From an uncultured Hyphomonas sp. (GTDB taxonomy: Bacteria > Pseudomonadota > Alphaproteobacteria > Caulobacterales > Hyphomonadaceae), in the NCBI RefSeq assembly GCF_963677035.1, contig NZ_OY781472.1, positions 558,001 through 622,000 on the forward strand: DNA of 64,000 nucleotides, given 5' to 3'. A model generated the notes under the pieces. That model had not been told where the DNA came from. It ran no database searches and saw nothing but the letters and a program-made list of their open reading frames with translations. This document shows, piece after piece, positions 54,370 through 64,000 of the stretch (position 1 is the stretch's first letter; every line of letters starts with the position of its first letter). A program made the position numbers and the translations under genes.

Positions 54370-54696
54370 ATGGCCTATGCTTCTGGCACAAAACTCAGCA
54401 GTCTTGCCGGATTGGTCGGGGCCGCAATCGGTGGCTATATCGGCTATACGCAAGCCGCAAACGTCAGCCAGCTGTCGCCCATCGCCGGAGCGGTCATCCT
54501 GGGCGGCATCGGCATGGTTGTCGGCAGCGCAGGCGCCTTCCTTCTGAAGTCGCTGATGCAGTTCCTGATCTATCTGATCATGTTCGGCGCGCTCGCCTAT
54601 GTGTTCCAGAACCAGATCGAGCAGTTAACCGGGATCAACCCGGTCGAAGCAACTCTGCACGTGTTGGCGGATTTAGGCGTACCCGTCGGCAGCTAA
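54370..54696 (+). CDS. Small hypothetical membrane protein
   Basis: The 108-residue protein has three hydrophobic stretches (about residues 10-25, 37-58 and 62-80), several Gly/Ala-rich, and a short soluble tail. GGAGGG sits 7 bases before the ATG. It interrupts the minus-strand liu genes as the only plus-strand gene between 51.4 and 58.8 kb, with its own promoter region shared with DUF817. Family not recognised. Confidence 0.75.
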   Translation: MAYASGTKLSSLAGLVGAAIGGYIGYTQAANVSQLSPIAGAVILGGIGMVVGSAGAFLLKSLMQFLIYLIMFGALAYVFQNQIEQLTGINPVEATLHVLADLGVPVGS

Positions 54697-54710
54697 AGCC
54701 GAATAAGGCC

Positions 54711-55511
54711 CTAGCGGACCCAGTTCGGACGCCGCTTTTCGAGGAAGGCGGCAATGCCTTCCTTGCCCTCGTCGGAAACACGCCGCGCCGCGATACGCTT
54801 GGCCGTCTCATGGCCGAGGTCGCGGTCGATGACCTGGCCGGTAACGTCGGCAACCAGCTTCTTCGCATCCGCCACAGCGCCCGGCGCCGCAGAGAAGACG
54901 AGATTGGCGAGGTGTTCTTCCATCTTCGTCATGTCTTCCAGCGTCTCGACGACATACTGGACGAGGCCGATCTTCTCGGCGAAGGCGGCATCGAAGCTTT
55001 CGGCGGTCGTGAACAGCGCCCGGGCCCAGCGCGGGCCGATGGCGTCGATCACATAGGGGCTGATCGTGGCCGGCGTCAGGCCAAGGCGGACTTCGGAGAA
55101 ACGGAACTTGGTGTTCGACATGGCCACGGCCATGTCACAGGCTGCCACCAGACCGGCCCCGCCGCCCATTGCAGCGCCCTGCACCATGGCGAGCGTCATC
55201 TGCGGCATCTCGTAGAGCGATTGCAGCATCTCGGCGAGGTTCACCGCGTCGCGCACATTATCGTCTTTCGTGTGCGTGGCGGCGCGTTTCATCCAGTTCA
55301 GATCGGCCCCGGCGCTGAAAGTGGGGCCGTTACCGCGCAGGATCATCATGCGGATCGTGGGCTGGTCGGCGATCGTCTTGAACGCGTCGGTCAGCTCCGC
55401 AATCAGCTCCATGTTGAAGGCGTTGTGCATGTCTGGCCGGTTGATGACGACGACGGCGAGCCCCTCTTCAGTGGCTTCAAGTTTGATGAGATCGTAATCG
55501 GAATCGCGCAT
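54711..55511 (-). CDS. liuC: Enoyl-CoA hydratase family, methylglutaconyl-CoA hydratase-like
   Basis: The 266-residue crotonase has the oxyanion-hole segments FSAGADLNWMKR and GAAMGGGAGLVAACD and the C-terminal FLEKRRPNW. The GADLNWM form is typical of methylglutaconyl-CoA hydratases, which act one step after methylcrotonyl-CoA carboxylase in leucine breakdown. ATG at 55511 with GAGGACC upstream is the start; the longer open frame upstream is antisense-like GC-rich sequence over the acyltransferase. Neighbouring liuD- and liuB-like genes support the pathway. Confidence 0.9.
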   Translation of the reverse strand: MRDSDYDLIKLEATEEGLAVVVINRPDMHNAFNMELIAELTDAFKTIADQPTIRMMILRGNGPTFSAGADLNWMKRAATHTKDDNVRDAVNLAEMLQSLYEMPQMTLAMVQGAAMGGGAGLVAACDMAVAMSNTKFRFSEVRLGLTPATISPYVIDAIGPRWARALFTTAESFDAAFAEKIGLVQYVVETLEDMTKMEEHLANLVFSAAPGAVADAKKLVADVTGQVIDRDLGHETAKRIAARRVSDEGKEGIAAFLEKRRPNWVR

Positions 55512-55597
55512 GGGGTCCTCGCGTTGAATTTCTGGGCCTCTTTTGGACCGCCGGCGCGCCGACGGCAACCGCCTTCCGCTGAAGGCCGCCTGCAGAG

Positions 55598-56611
55598 TCA
55601 GGAGGCCACCTGACGGTAATGGCTGGACGGCCTCAGCGCCGGCTTCTCGACCAGGTGCCACAGCAGGAAGCTCGCCGCGAAGACGCACAGCGCCGCCATG
55701 ACGAAGCCCGCGGCAAAGCCGAGCTGCACGAACAGGCCCGCCATGATCATGGCCTGCAGGATCGGGAAATGGGTGATGTAGACGCCATAGCTGACATCGC
55801 CGAAGCGCGCGGCGTTGAGGGACGGACCGGGCAGAAAGGCGATAGCCGCGATCATGCCGGTCAGCCCCGCCGCCCGCAGCGGCGCGGCATAGGGGTGCGC
55901 AAAGCTTGCCGCCAGCAGTACGAGTCCGGCCGCGCCGAACACCATCGGGCGCGCCTTCGCCACGGCCCAAAGCTGCCAGAGCGCGATGCCGCTGGCAAAA
56001 AAGGCCATCTGCCCCGGCAACTGACGGGCAAGCTCCGGCGCCAGCGGATGCTGGAGAAGCACCGGCACAAAATGCCGCCATGCCTCCCCGCCCACATAGA
56101 GCAGGGCCAGCACGGCCCACCCGGCCCGTCCGAAGGCCCGCATCAGAAGTGCGATCACCGGCAGAGCGAAGTAGAACATCACCTCCACTTTCAGCGTCCA
56201 GAGCGCGCCATTGACCGCCGTGAACCGGTTATCCGCGAAGAGGCCGGGGAGATCCGGCGACAGGAAATTCAGGAAGACCAGATTGGCCCCCACATAACGG
56301 GCGACACCGGCGGCATTGCCGGTCAACACCAGGCTGATCATGGCGGGAATGAGAATGACCGTGGCATAGGCCGGATAGAGCCGCCGGATGCGCTTGCCGG
56401 CATAATTCGCCACCGTTTCTGAGCGGGCGAGCGATCCCGCAACCAGCGCACCGGAGACGATGAAGAAGCCCTGGATCGAAAGCTCCGCCGCCACAGCGAA
56501 TCCGGATTCGAGCGGGCCAGCGGGGGTCAGCGCGGTCAGCACCACCGCGTGATAGGCAAAGACGGTCGTCGCCAGGACGAGCCGGATAAGGTCGAATCGA
56601 TTTCCGGACAT
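55598..56611 (-). CDS. Acyltransferase 3 family membrane protein
   Basis: The 337-residue protein has about ten hydrophobic segments and begins NRFDLIRLVLATTVFAYHAVV, with the family's Arg and the catalytic-type His in helix 1. GALWTLKVEVMFYFALP is the second conserved block. Such enzymes O-acylate sugars of lipids, exopolysaccharides or peptidoglycan. The acceptor is unknown. It sits between the EF-hand gene and the liuC-like gene. Confidence 0.9.
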   Translation of the reverse strand: MSGNRFDLIRLVLATTVFAYHAVVLTALTPAGPLESGFAVAAELSIQGFFIVSGALVAGSLARSETVANYAGKRIRRLYPAYATVILIPAMISLVLTGNAAGVARYVGANLVFLNFLSPDLPGLFADNRFTAVNGALWTLKVEVMFYFALPVIALLMRAFGRAGWAVLALLYVGGEAWRHFVPVLLQHPLAPELARQLPGQMAFFASGIALWQLWAVAKARPMVFGAAGLVLLAASFAHPYAAPLRAAGLTGMIAAIAFLPGPSLNAARFGDVSYGVYITHFPILQAMIMAGLFVQLGFAAGFVMAALCVFAASFLLWHLVEKPALRPSSHYRQVAS

Positions 56612-56696
56612 ATCCCCGCCTTTCCGCTGGCGGTTTAACCGGTTTCGATCCCGCCCGGAAGGGATGGCAGCGGCAAACCCATACCTGCAACAAAGC

Positions 56697-56727
56697 GACG
56701 GCCCCCCGCCGCGCGCGGGAGGCCGTC
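56697..56727 (-). terminator. Probable terminator after the EF-hand gene
   Basis: A 7-bp outer stem (GACGGCC with GGCCGTC) encloses a GC-rich inner stem. On the minus strand it is followed by GCTTTGTTG, a weak T-rich tail. It lies about 40 bases after the EF-hand stop codon. Confidence 0.5.
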
Positions 56728-56769
56728 TTCGGACAGTGCTCGAGCTCAGCTCGTTTTGCCGTCCGGTTC

Positions 56770-57072
56770 CTATTCGTTATCAATCCCGTCTTCGGGGATC
56801 AGGCGTTTGGGGCCGGTGCGCCAGGCATCGATGGCCGCATTATATTCGGCCTCCAGCACATAGCCGTCGGCATCGGCGTCGAATTTCGTGAATTTGGCGA
56901 CGGCCTCTGCTTCGGCGGCCCGGTCGCCGGAGGTTTTCCACGAGACGAATTCGGCCTCGCTGAGGCGGCCGTCGGCGTCCGTGTCGAGGCCGGAAAAGTC
57001 CGGCATCTCGCCCGCATGGCCCATCAGGGCCGTGGCAAAGGCGGCGACCACAAGGAATGGGGTGCGTGGCAT
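56770..57072 (-). CDS. Exported EF-hand calcium-binding protein
   Basis: The 100-residue protein starts with a signal peptide (MPRTPFLVVAAFATALMGHA) and has two EF-hand loops, DTDADGRLSEAEF and DADADGYVLEAEY, each with Asp/Asn at positions 1, 3 and 5 and Glu at 12. It is probably periplasmic or secreted. Calcium buffering or sensing is the family expectation; the partner is unknown. It lies between the carboxyltransferase and acyltransferase genes on the same strand. Confidence 0.85.
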   Translation of the reverse strand: MPRTPFLVVAAFATALMGHAGEMPDFSGLDTDADGRLSEAEFVSWKTSGDRAAEAEAVAKFTKFDADADGYVLEAEYNAAIDAWRTGPKRLIPEDGIDNE

Positions 57073-57196
57073 CGCGTCTCTCCTGAATGTGCTGCGCCGC
57101 CTCACCTGCGACAGATCGGAGCCTACGTCAGAGACGCGTTCATGTTGCGTGAAAACGGGTTCACGACACGATTTTAATGATCGACAGTCCGACCGC

Positions 57197-58804
<1,608 letters not shown>

Positions 58805-58920
58805 TCAGCCTCCCTTCAGAAGTTTCAGGCAGGCTTAGCTGTCAGTGGGGCAGGTGTCACGCGGGTGTCACCGGATTTTACCAGACTGACCGAACAGCCC
58901 CCCAGGAAAGGCCACCGCTG

Positions 58921-60738
58921 ATGCGCATGTTCAGGAACATGAAGCTGGATGTTACTCCCTCCCTGAAGGCGATTGCCTTCCTGAAGGATGTGCCGGCCAA
59001 GGCGATGAAGGCCGCCGGGCGCGAAGCGTCCTGGTTCTGCGTTCCGGCTGGCGGGACGCTGTTCCTGCGCAATGAACCGGCCGACATGGTCTATTTTGTC
59101 CTGTCCGGGGCCCTCGGCGCCTTTCGTCCCAATCCGAACGGACAGACCGAATTTATCGGCCATATCCGCCCGGGCGAACCGGTGGGCGAGATGGCGCTGT
59201 TCCTCGGCGGGATCGATCTGGACGGCGATGGCGCCGCCGAAGACGCCCCGCACACCAGCTCCATCTACGCCCTGCGCGACTCCGAGATTGTCGGCTTTTC
59301 CCGCGAAGGCTGGCACCAGCTGGTCAAGTCGGAGCCGGAACTGCTGGAACAGATGATCCGCATCATCCTTCGCCGCGTCGGCCGCGAGGGCCAGCGCAAT
59401 GTCAGCTCCGCACCGAAAGTGTTCACGATGGTCGCGACCTCGCCGACGATCGACCTGGAACTGCGCGCCATGGCATTGCGGGCGAGCGTCGAAGCGCTGG
59501 GCAAAAAGGCAATTGTCGTCGGCGAGTCGCTGGGCGCCGACAAGCCCGCCGCCTTTTTCGACGATCTGGAGCAACGCCACGATGTGGTGATCCTGACCTC
59601 CACGATCGGGGACACGCGCTGGTACCGGCTGTCGGTCCGCCAGGCAGACCGGATCTGGGTCGTTGGCCGGGCCGATGCCAAACCGTCCAACCCGCTGATG
59701 CCGGAAGACCATTCTCCTGCCCGCGAACTGAAACTGGTCGATGTGCTGCTGCTGCATCCGGGCGACAACCGGCGGGCCTGCAGGCCGGTTGAATGGCTGG
59801 AGGCAGCCGGGGCGAGCCGTCTGTTTCACTGGCAGGGCATGGAGGGCCCGAATTGCGACCGGCTGGCCCGTGTCATGGCCGGGCTCTCTGTTGGCCTGAT
59901 CCTGTCCGGCGGCGGGGCCCGCGCCTATTCCCATATCGGCGTTGTGCGGGCGCTGCGCGACCGGGGCGTCCCGATCGACTTCGTCGGCGGCGCGTCCATG
60001 GGCTCGGTGATTGCTGCCTGTGTGGCCATGGGCTGGAACGATGCCGAGATCGACAGGCGCATCCGCAAGGCCTTCGTCGAGAGCAATCCACTCGGAGACT
60101 ATACATTGCCCGTCGTCGGCATGGTGAAAGGCGCGCGTGTGAATGCCCGCCTGAAAGAGCATTTCGGAGAGGCCGAAATCGGCGACCTCGCCATCCCCTT
60201 CTTCGCCACCTCAACCAATCTGATGACCGGCACACAGAGGATCCACCGGACGGGCCTGCTTCGCGAGGCATTGCGCGCCACGATCTCCCTGCCCGGCATC
60301 CTGCCGCCGGTCGTGGACGGGAAAGACCTTCTGGTCGATGGCGCTGTTCTGAACAATTTCCCGGTGGATGTGATGCGCGACATGCATCGCGGCTTCGTCA
60401 TCGGCTCTGACGTGACGCGCCAGCCGGAAGGCCTGAAAATCGACGAGTTCGAAAAGCCTGCAGGCTTTTTCCGCTGGGTGGCGCGCCATGGCTTTTCCAG
60501 TCCACCGCCAATTGCCGGCGTGCTGATGCGATCTGCAACGATCCGGGCAGACACAGAGTTTGGCCGGGACATGACAGACGTGCTGATCCTGCCGGAACTT
60601 GCGGAAACAGAGCTGCGCGACTGGGAGAACTACGACGCCTCCGTCGAGTCCGGTTATCAGGCCGCCCTGCTCGCACTGGACGACGCAAATCTCGTCACAA
60701 TGCCTCAACCGGAACCCACGTTTCTGTCCAACCTGTAA
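58921..60738 (+). CDS. Cyclic-nucleotide-binding/patatin-like phospholipase
   Basis: The 605-residue protein joins an N-terminal cNMP-binding/Crp-like domain (about residues 15-145; LFLRNEPADMVYFVLSGALG), a middle Rossmann-like region (about 155-290) and a C-terminal patatin domain with SGGGARAYSHIG, nucleophile Ser359 in GASMG and catalytic Asp473 in VDGAV. This is the bacterial NTE-like layout (RssA/YchK type with regulatory domain). It would cleave lysophospholipids under nucleotide control. It faces away from liuB and lies about 65 bases before the hybrid kinase. Confidence 0.9.
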   Translation: MRMFRNMKLDVTPSLKAIAFLKDVPAKAMKAAGREASWFCVPAGGTLFLRNEPADMVYFVLSGALGAFRPNPNGQTEFIGHIRPGEPVGEMALFLGGIDLDGDGAAEDAPHTSSIYALRDSEIVGFSREGWHQLVKSEPELLEQMIRIILRRVGREGQRNVSSAPKVFTMVATSPTIDLELRAMALRASVEALGKKAIVVGESLGADKPAAFFDDLEQRHDVVILTSTIGDTRWYRLSVRQADRIWVVGRADAKPSNPLMPEDHSPARELKLVDVLLLHPGDNRRACRPVEWLEAAGASRLFHWQGMEGPNCDRLARVMAGLSVGLILSGGGARAYSHIGVVRALRDRGVPIDFVGGASMGSVIAACVAMGWNDAEIDRRIRKAFVESNPLGDYTLPVVGMVKGARVNARLKEHFGEAEIGDLAIPFFATSTNLMTGTQRIHRTGLLREALRATISLPGILPPVVDGKDLLVDGAVLNNFPVDVMRDMHRGFVIGSDVTRQPEGLKIDEFEKPAGFFRWVARHGFSSPPPIAGVLMRSATIRADTEFGRDMTDVLILPELAETELRDWENYDASVESGYQAALLALDDANLVTMPQPEPTFLSNL

Positions 60739-60767
60739 TCTTCAATACAGTATTAAACATATTCGGT

Positions 60768-60798
60768 CAGCCTCCCCTGAGGCTGATGGGGGAGGCTG
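60768..60798 (+). promoter_or_regulatory. Mutually exclusive hairpins over the hybrid-kinase ribosome site
   Basis: CAGCCTCCCC (60768-60777) pairs with GGGGAGGCTG (60789-60798), which contains the kinase Shine-Dalgarno. The same left arm can pair instead with a first GAGGCTG copy (60779-60785), leaving the ribosome site free. It may be a translational switch, or partly a terminator of the patatin gene, though no T-run follows. Confidence 0.5.
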
Positions 60799-60804
60799 GG
60801 AGCA

Positions 60805-62778
60805 ATGCGTATGGATATGACACTTTGGGATATGTTGCCGGTGGTCATCGGCGAGGCCGCCGCCGTACGTGATGATTCCGGTAAACTGATTGATCTTGAA
60901 TGGACCGCCTCCAACCGGCTCATGAATGAATCGATCCGGCCCGATGGCGAAAGCATCGTCGGCATGCGCATCTTCGAATTCGATCCTGCTTATAAAAACA
61001 CCGAAATGACCCACGCCGTCATCGATGTGATCGAGACGGGAGAACCGCGTACATTGACGACAGCGGAAGGCCGGGTCGCGAAAAAGCTCGGCAAGGTGAT
61101 GAAGACGACGATCATTCCGATCGACCATGGCCCGGAACGCCGCGCCTTGTCCGTCTCTCACGAAATCACCGAGATCGCCGCGGAGCGTGACCAGGCGCTA
61201 CGCCTGTACGAACTGGCGAAAACGGCCTGCGACAATGCTCTGCACGGCATTATCCTGAACGATTCCGCCGGCCGGATCGTCTATGTGAACCGGGCCCTCT
61301 GCGAGATGTCCGAATTCACAGAAGAGGATCTCATCGGCAAGGATGTCGGTATCCTGACCGGCGATGAAACCTATGTGCCGGACCCCGAGCTGGCGATGAA
61401 GCTCGCCAGCGGTGAAATGCTGCGGCACGTCACGCAGCGGGAGACGCCAACAAAATCCGGCGGCACAAACCAGGTTGAACTGTCCCTGACCAGCGCCCGC
61501 TGGGGCGAAAAAGGCGAACGGGTCTTCATCACGTCTGTGCGCGACATCCGCGAAGAGCGCCGCCAGGCACATGAACTGCGCGATGCCCTGAACCGCGCAG
61601 AACAGGCAACCCGGCTCAAATCCGAATTCCTGGCGAATATGAGCCATGAGATCCGCACCCCCCTGAACGGTGTTCTGGGCATGACGCAGGTGCTGGCCCA
61701 TTCGAGCCTGACGCCGGACCAGAAAGAACAGGTCGCCACCATCCTCGATTCCGGCAAGACGCTGATGTCGATCCTGAACGACATCCTGGACCTCTCGAAG
61801 ATCGAGGCCGGCAAGCTGGAAGTCACACCAGTCGCCGCAGACCTCCGCCACAAGCTCAGCCGCATGATCAAATTGCATCAGGCAACGGCCGAGGAAAAAG
61901 GCATCCATCTCCAGCTTTTCATCGACCCCAGTGTTCCGTCCCGGTTGAAGTTCGACCCGGTACGTGTGCGCCAGTGCGTCGGTAACCTGGTCTCGAATGC
62001 CATCAAGTTCACTGACAAAGGCGAAGTGATGGTCGTGGTGACCTGCGAGCCGACCACGACCGGGAAAGCCCGGGTCATCGTGCATATCTCGGATTCCGGA
62101 TGCGGCATTCCGGCGGAGAAAATGGACCGCATCTTCGAAAGCTTCTCGCAGGCCGACGGATCCACGACACGCCGCTTCGGCGGCACCGGTCTCGGCCTGC
62201 CAATTACACGAAAGCTCGCCCGCATGATGGGCGGCGATGTGACCGCAGTCAGCGAGATCGGACGCGGGTCTGTCTTTACACTGAAATTTGAGGCAGAAGC
62301 CGGAGACGTGCTCCACATGCACGACACAGTGCTTCCAAGGCCCGCTGCACCATCGGCGAAGCAGGATGGCCTCAGCGAACGCCGCGCCCTGGTGGTGGAC
62401 GACAACCACGTCAACCGGCGCGTCGCGCGGACCTTCCTCGAACATTACGGCCTTGTCGTTTCCGAAGCCGGGGATGGCAATGAGGCCCTCGAAGCGCTCG
62501 ATTACGAACCGTTCGACGTTGTCCTGATGGACATTCACATGCCGGGGCTCGATGGCGCGGAAGCATTCAAGCGCCTGCGCAATTCCGGCAGCCTGAACCG
62601 CAGCGTACCGGTCATTGCCCTGACGGCCGATTCCATGCGCGGCGACCGGGAAAAGTATCTCGCAAAAGGCTTCGACGGCTATGTCTCCAAGCCGATCGAC
62701 GAGCGGTCCCTCGTCACGGTGATCGGCCAGGTACTCAGTATCCCCACAGACTTTGGCGAACGCCGCGCCCGCGCCTGA
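60805..62778 (+). CDS. Soluble hybrid histidine kinase (PAS-PAS-HisKA-HATPase-REC)
   Basis: The 657-residue protein has no membrane segment. Two PAS-like domains (about residues 5-120 and 135-255) precede a HisKA domain with phospho-acceptor His281 in LANMSHEIRTPLNG. The ATPase domain has NLVSNAIKFTDKG, DSGCGIP and GGTGLGLPI, and the C-terminal receiver has Asp576 in VVLMDIHMPG. It probably senses a cytosolic signal and passes phosphate to a histidine phosphotransferase encoded elsewhere. ATG at 60805 has GGGGAGG 9 bases upstream; ATG at 60811 is possible with GGGAG. The ribosome site is inside a switchable hairpin. Confidence 0.94.
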   Translation: MRMDMTLWDMLPVVIGEAAAVRDDSGKLIDLEWTASNRLMNESIRPDGESIVGMRIFEFDPAYKNTEMTHAVIDVIETGEPRTLTTAEGRVAKKLGKVMKTTIIPIDHGPERRALSVSHEITEIAAERDQALRLYELAKTACDNALHGIILNDSAGRIVYVNRALCEMSEFTEEDLIGKDVGILTGDETYVPDPELAMKLASGEMLRHVTQRETPTKSGGTNQVELSLTSARWGEKGERVFITSVRDIREERRQAHELRDALNRAEQATRLKSEFLANMSHEIRTPLNGVLGMTQVLAHSSLTPDQKEQVATILDSGKTLMSILNDILDLSKIEAGKLEVTPVAADLRHKLSRMIKLHQATAEEKGIHLQLFIDPSVPSRLKFDPVRVRQCVGNLVSNAIKFTDKGEVMVVVTCEPTTTGKARVIVHISDSGCGIPAEKMDRIFESFSQADGSTTRRFGGTGLGLPITRKLARMMGGDVTAVSEIGRGSVFTLKFEAEAGDVLHMHDTVLPRPAAPSAKQDGLSERRALVVDDNHVNRRVARTFLEHYGLVVSEAGDGNEALEALDYEPFDVVLMDIHMPGLDGAEAFKRLRNSGSLNRSVPVIALTADSMRGDREKYLAKGFDGYVSKPIDERSLVTVIGQVLSIPTDFGERRARA

Positions 62779-62790
62779 CAGACATCGCGT

Positions 62791-63336
62791 CTAGCGGCCG
62801 GGATTGATTTCCGGCAAAGGCACGGGGTCTCGTGGCACACCGGGAGCATCGGACAGGATCTTCTGCCACCAGCCGACATCGTGCCACGCGCCAAGCTTGT
62901 AGCCGACATCGCGGTAGGTTCCGAGATGCGTGAAGCCGAGGCGCTCATGCAGGGCAATGCTGGCGGCGTTTGGCAGGGCGATCCCTGCAAAGGCATTCCT
63001 GACCCCCTGCTCTTCCAGCATATCCAGCAACCGGACGTAGAGCTTCGTGCCCACGCTCCGGCGTTGCGCCTGCGGGGCGACATAGACGCTGACATCACAG
63101 GACCAGCGATACGCCGCCCGGGCCCTGTGCGGCGAGGCATAGGCATAGCCGAGCGGCTGGCCACCGTCTTCGGCCACAAGCCAGGGATGGGTCTGCAGGG
63201 TTGTTTCAATCCGCCGGGCCATCTCCTCTGCCGAGGGGGGCTCCATCTCGAACGAGATGACGGTGTCGCGGACGTAGGGCGCGTAGATGCCGGCGATCCA
63301 TCCGGCATCGTCAGACGTCGCCAGGCGGGTCTTCAT
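62791..63336 (-). CDS. GNAT acetyltransferase, phosphinothricin-type
   Basis: The 181-residue enzyme has the N-terminal pattern TRLATSDDAGWIAGIYAPYV, the VISFEMEPPS segment, the acetyl-CoA loop region VAPQAQRRSVGTKLY and the C-terminal ALHERLGFTHLGTYRDVGYKLGAW of the PAT/MddA-like family. It N-acetylates small amines such as methionine derivatives or phosphinothricin-like compounds; the natural substrate is unknown. It meets the hybrid kinase gene tail to tail (12 bases). Confidence 0.9.
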   Translation of the reverse strand: MKTRLATSDDAGWIAGIYAPYVRDTVISFEMEPPSAEEMARRIETTLQTHPWLVAEDGGQPLGYAYASPHRARAAYRWSCDVSVYVAPQAQRRSVGTKLYVRLLDMLEEQGVRNAFAGIALPNAASIALHERLGFTHLGTYRDVGYKLGAWHDVGWWQKILSDAPGVPRDPVPLPEINPGR

Positions 63337-63430
63337 GCTCAGGCCGTTTCGCCGAGGTCGAAGTTCAAAACAGGATATGTGTTCGCAATCATGGCGGTTG
63401 ATTAGCAGGCCGTTCCGGTCCTGTCAGCTA

Positions 63431-64000
63431 TCAATCCTGCCGGGTAATCGCGCGGTAAAGATAGTAGATCGCCAGCACGCTCAGGAGGGCTGAGCCGAAG
63501 GCCAGCAGCGGCCCGACATAGGCCTCGCCGGCACTGCCTGGAAAGCGCTGCACGGAAGGGGCGACTGTCCGGCGGACGCCTTCGAACACGCCCCACAATC
63601 CCAGCCCTGACAGCAGCGCATAGGGTAGCCAGCGCATGAGGCTGATATCGCCGTTCATCCCATTGCTGCGCGATGGCGGCAGGGCCGGCGGACGCAGGAT
63701 TTCCCGCTTGCCTTCATGCGCGGCGGCCGGGACGCGTTGCGGCGCTGGCTCATCCGGCTGGCGCGGGGGCGCTGCGGAGATCTGACGGGCCTCAATGATG
63801 TTGTTGTCCGGGTGGTCTTCCCCTGCCCCATCCGGCTCGGCCAGGGCCGAGACGGCGCGGGTAATCTCGTCAGCCGTGGGCACACCGTGGGCAACCCCTT
63901 CGGCAGAGCGGCCGGTTTCCGGCTCATCACCAAGAAGTTTCGACATCCGCTCGGACACGGCGCGGGCCGCGGCCTGCGGTGCGGTTTCGGATGCGGGCCT
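63431..64000 (-). CDS. Hypothetical protein with C-terminal membrane helices (start outside the window)
   Basis: The frame is open to the right edge, so the N-terminus may be missing; in-frame GTG at 63958 and ATG at 63946 are internal start candidates. The visible part has an acidic, Pro/Ala-rich hydrophilic region of about 100 residues, likely disordered, then two hydrophobic segments near the C-terminus (LPYALLSGLGLWGVFEGV and VGPLLAFGSALLSVLAIYY). No family is recognised. A cytoplasmic low-complexity tail on a membrane hairpin is the layout of some scaffold or polar proteins, but this is only analogy. Confidence 0.6.
   Translation of the reverse strand, partial: RPASETAPQAAARAVSERMSKLLGDEPETGRSAEGVAHGVPTADEITRAVSALAEPDGAGEDHPDNNIIEARQISAAPPRQPDEPAPQRVPAAAHEGKREILRPPALPPSRSNGMNGDISLMRWLPYALLSGLGLWGVFEGVRRTVAPSVQRFPGSAGEAYVGPLLAFGSALLSVLAIYYLYRAITRQD

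Overview
The window is GC-rich, densely coded chromosomal DNA of an alphaproteobacterium, most likely Caulobacterales/Hyphomonadaceae (Hyphomonas-like). This rests on gene content, on full TTAA-N7-TTAA motifs (the Caulobacter CtrA consensus) near mreB and parE, on a GTTC-N7-GTTC alphaproteobacterial LexA box, and on an AcuR/AcuI-type pair. I ran no database search; family names come from motifs visible in the translations. It contains about 54 protein genes, one tRNA-Val(TAC), and two genes cut by the window edges.

Layout. 1-3.9 kb: N-terminus of a membrane sensor-like protein, aminopeptidase N, a VanZ-like protein. 4-6.7 kb: paired acyl-CoA dehydrogenases and a DUF2892 protein. 6.7-10.1 kb: a four-gene Mla/MCE lipid-transport operon (permease, ATPase, MCE protein, lipoprotein). 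10.2-14.9 kb: dipeptide epimerase, then an EmrAB-like efflux operon divergent from a TetR regulator with two palindromic operators between them. 15-21.4 kb: serine hydrolase, CrtC-like/DUF7064-type protein, thioesterase, DUF423, lipoprotein, prolyl iminopeptidase and an NSS transporter. 21.5-27.1 kb: the complete cell-elongation operon mreB-mreC-mreD-mrdA-rodA, with a perfect CtrA-type site upstream. 27.6-36.2 kb: an accessory-looking stretch with a GT-C-like membrane enzyme, a histidine-kinase-like protein that has lost its phospho-acceptor His, a FAD oxidoreductase, an AsnB-type amidotransferase and a serine hydrolase. 36.2-42.5 kb: a repeat cluster abutting tRNA-Val, then lon, an NADH:flavin oxidoreductase and parE (again with a perfect CtrA-type site). 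42.6-44.6 kb: an AT-richer islet with a novel membrane protein and a histone-H1-like Lys/Ala protein carrying 21-bp tandem repeats. 44.7-51.4 kb: nadE, an acuI/acuR-like pair, a lipoprotein, gltX and a small orphan gene behind two LexA boxes. 51.4-58.8 kb: leucine-degradation genes (liuD-, liuC-, liuB-like) with membrane and Ca-binding genes interleaved. 58.9-64 kb: a cNMP-binding/patatin protein, a soluble hybrid histidine kinase with a possible ribosome-site hairpin switch, a GNAT acetyltransferase and a truncated membrane protein.

The recurring themes are envelope growth and lipid handling (mre-rod, Mla, acyltransferase, patatin), acyl-CoA catabolism (acyl-CoA dehydrogenases, acuI, liu genes) and cell-cycle/stress control (CtrA and LexA boxes, Lon, two histidine-kinase-type proteins). 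The best places for undescribed biology are the His-less kinase neighbourhood (29.7-36.2 kb), the double-LexA-box orphan (50.9-51.35 kb), the AT-rich islet (42.9-44.6 kb) and the bistable hairpin before the hybrid kinase (60.77 kb).
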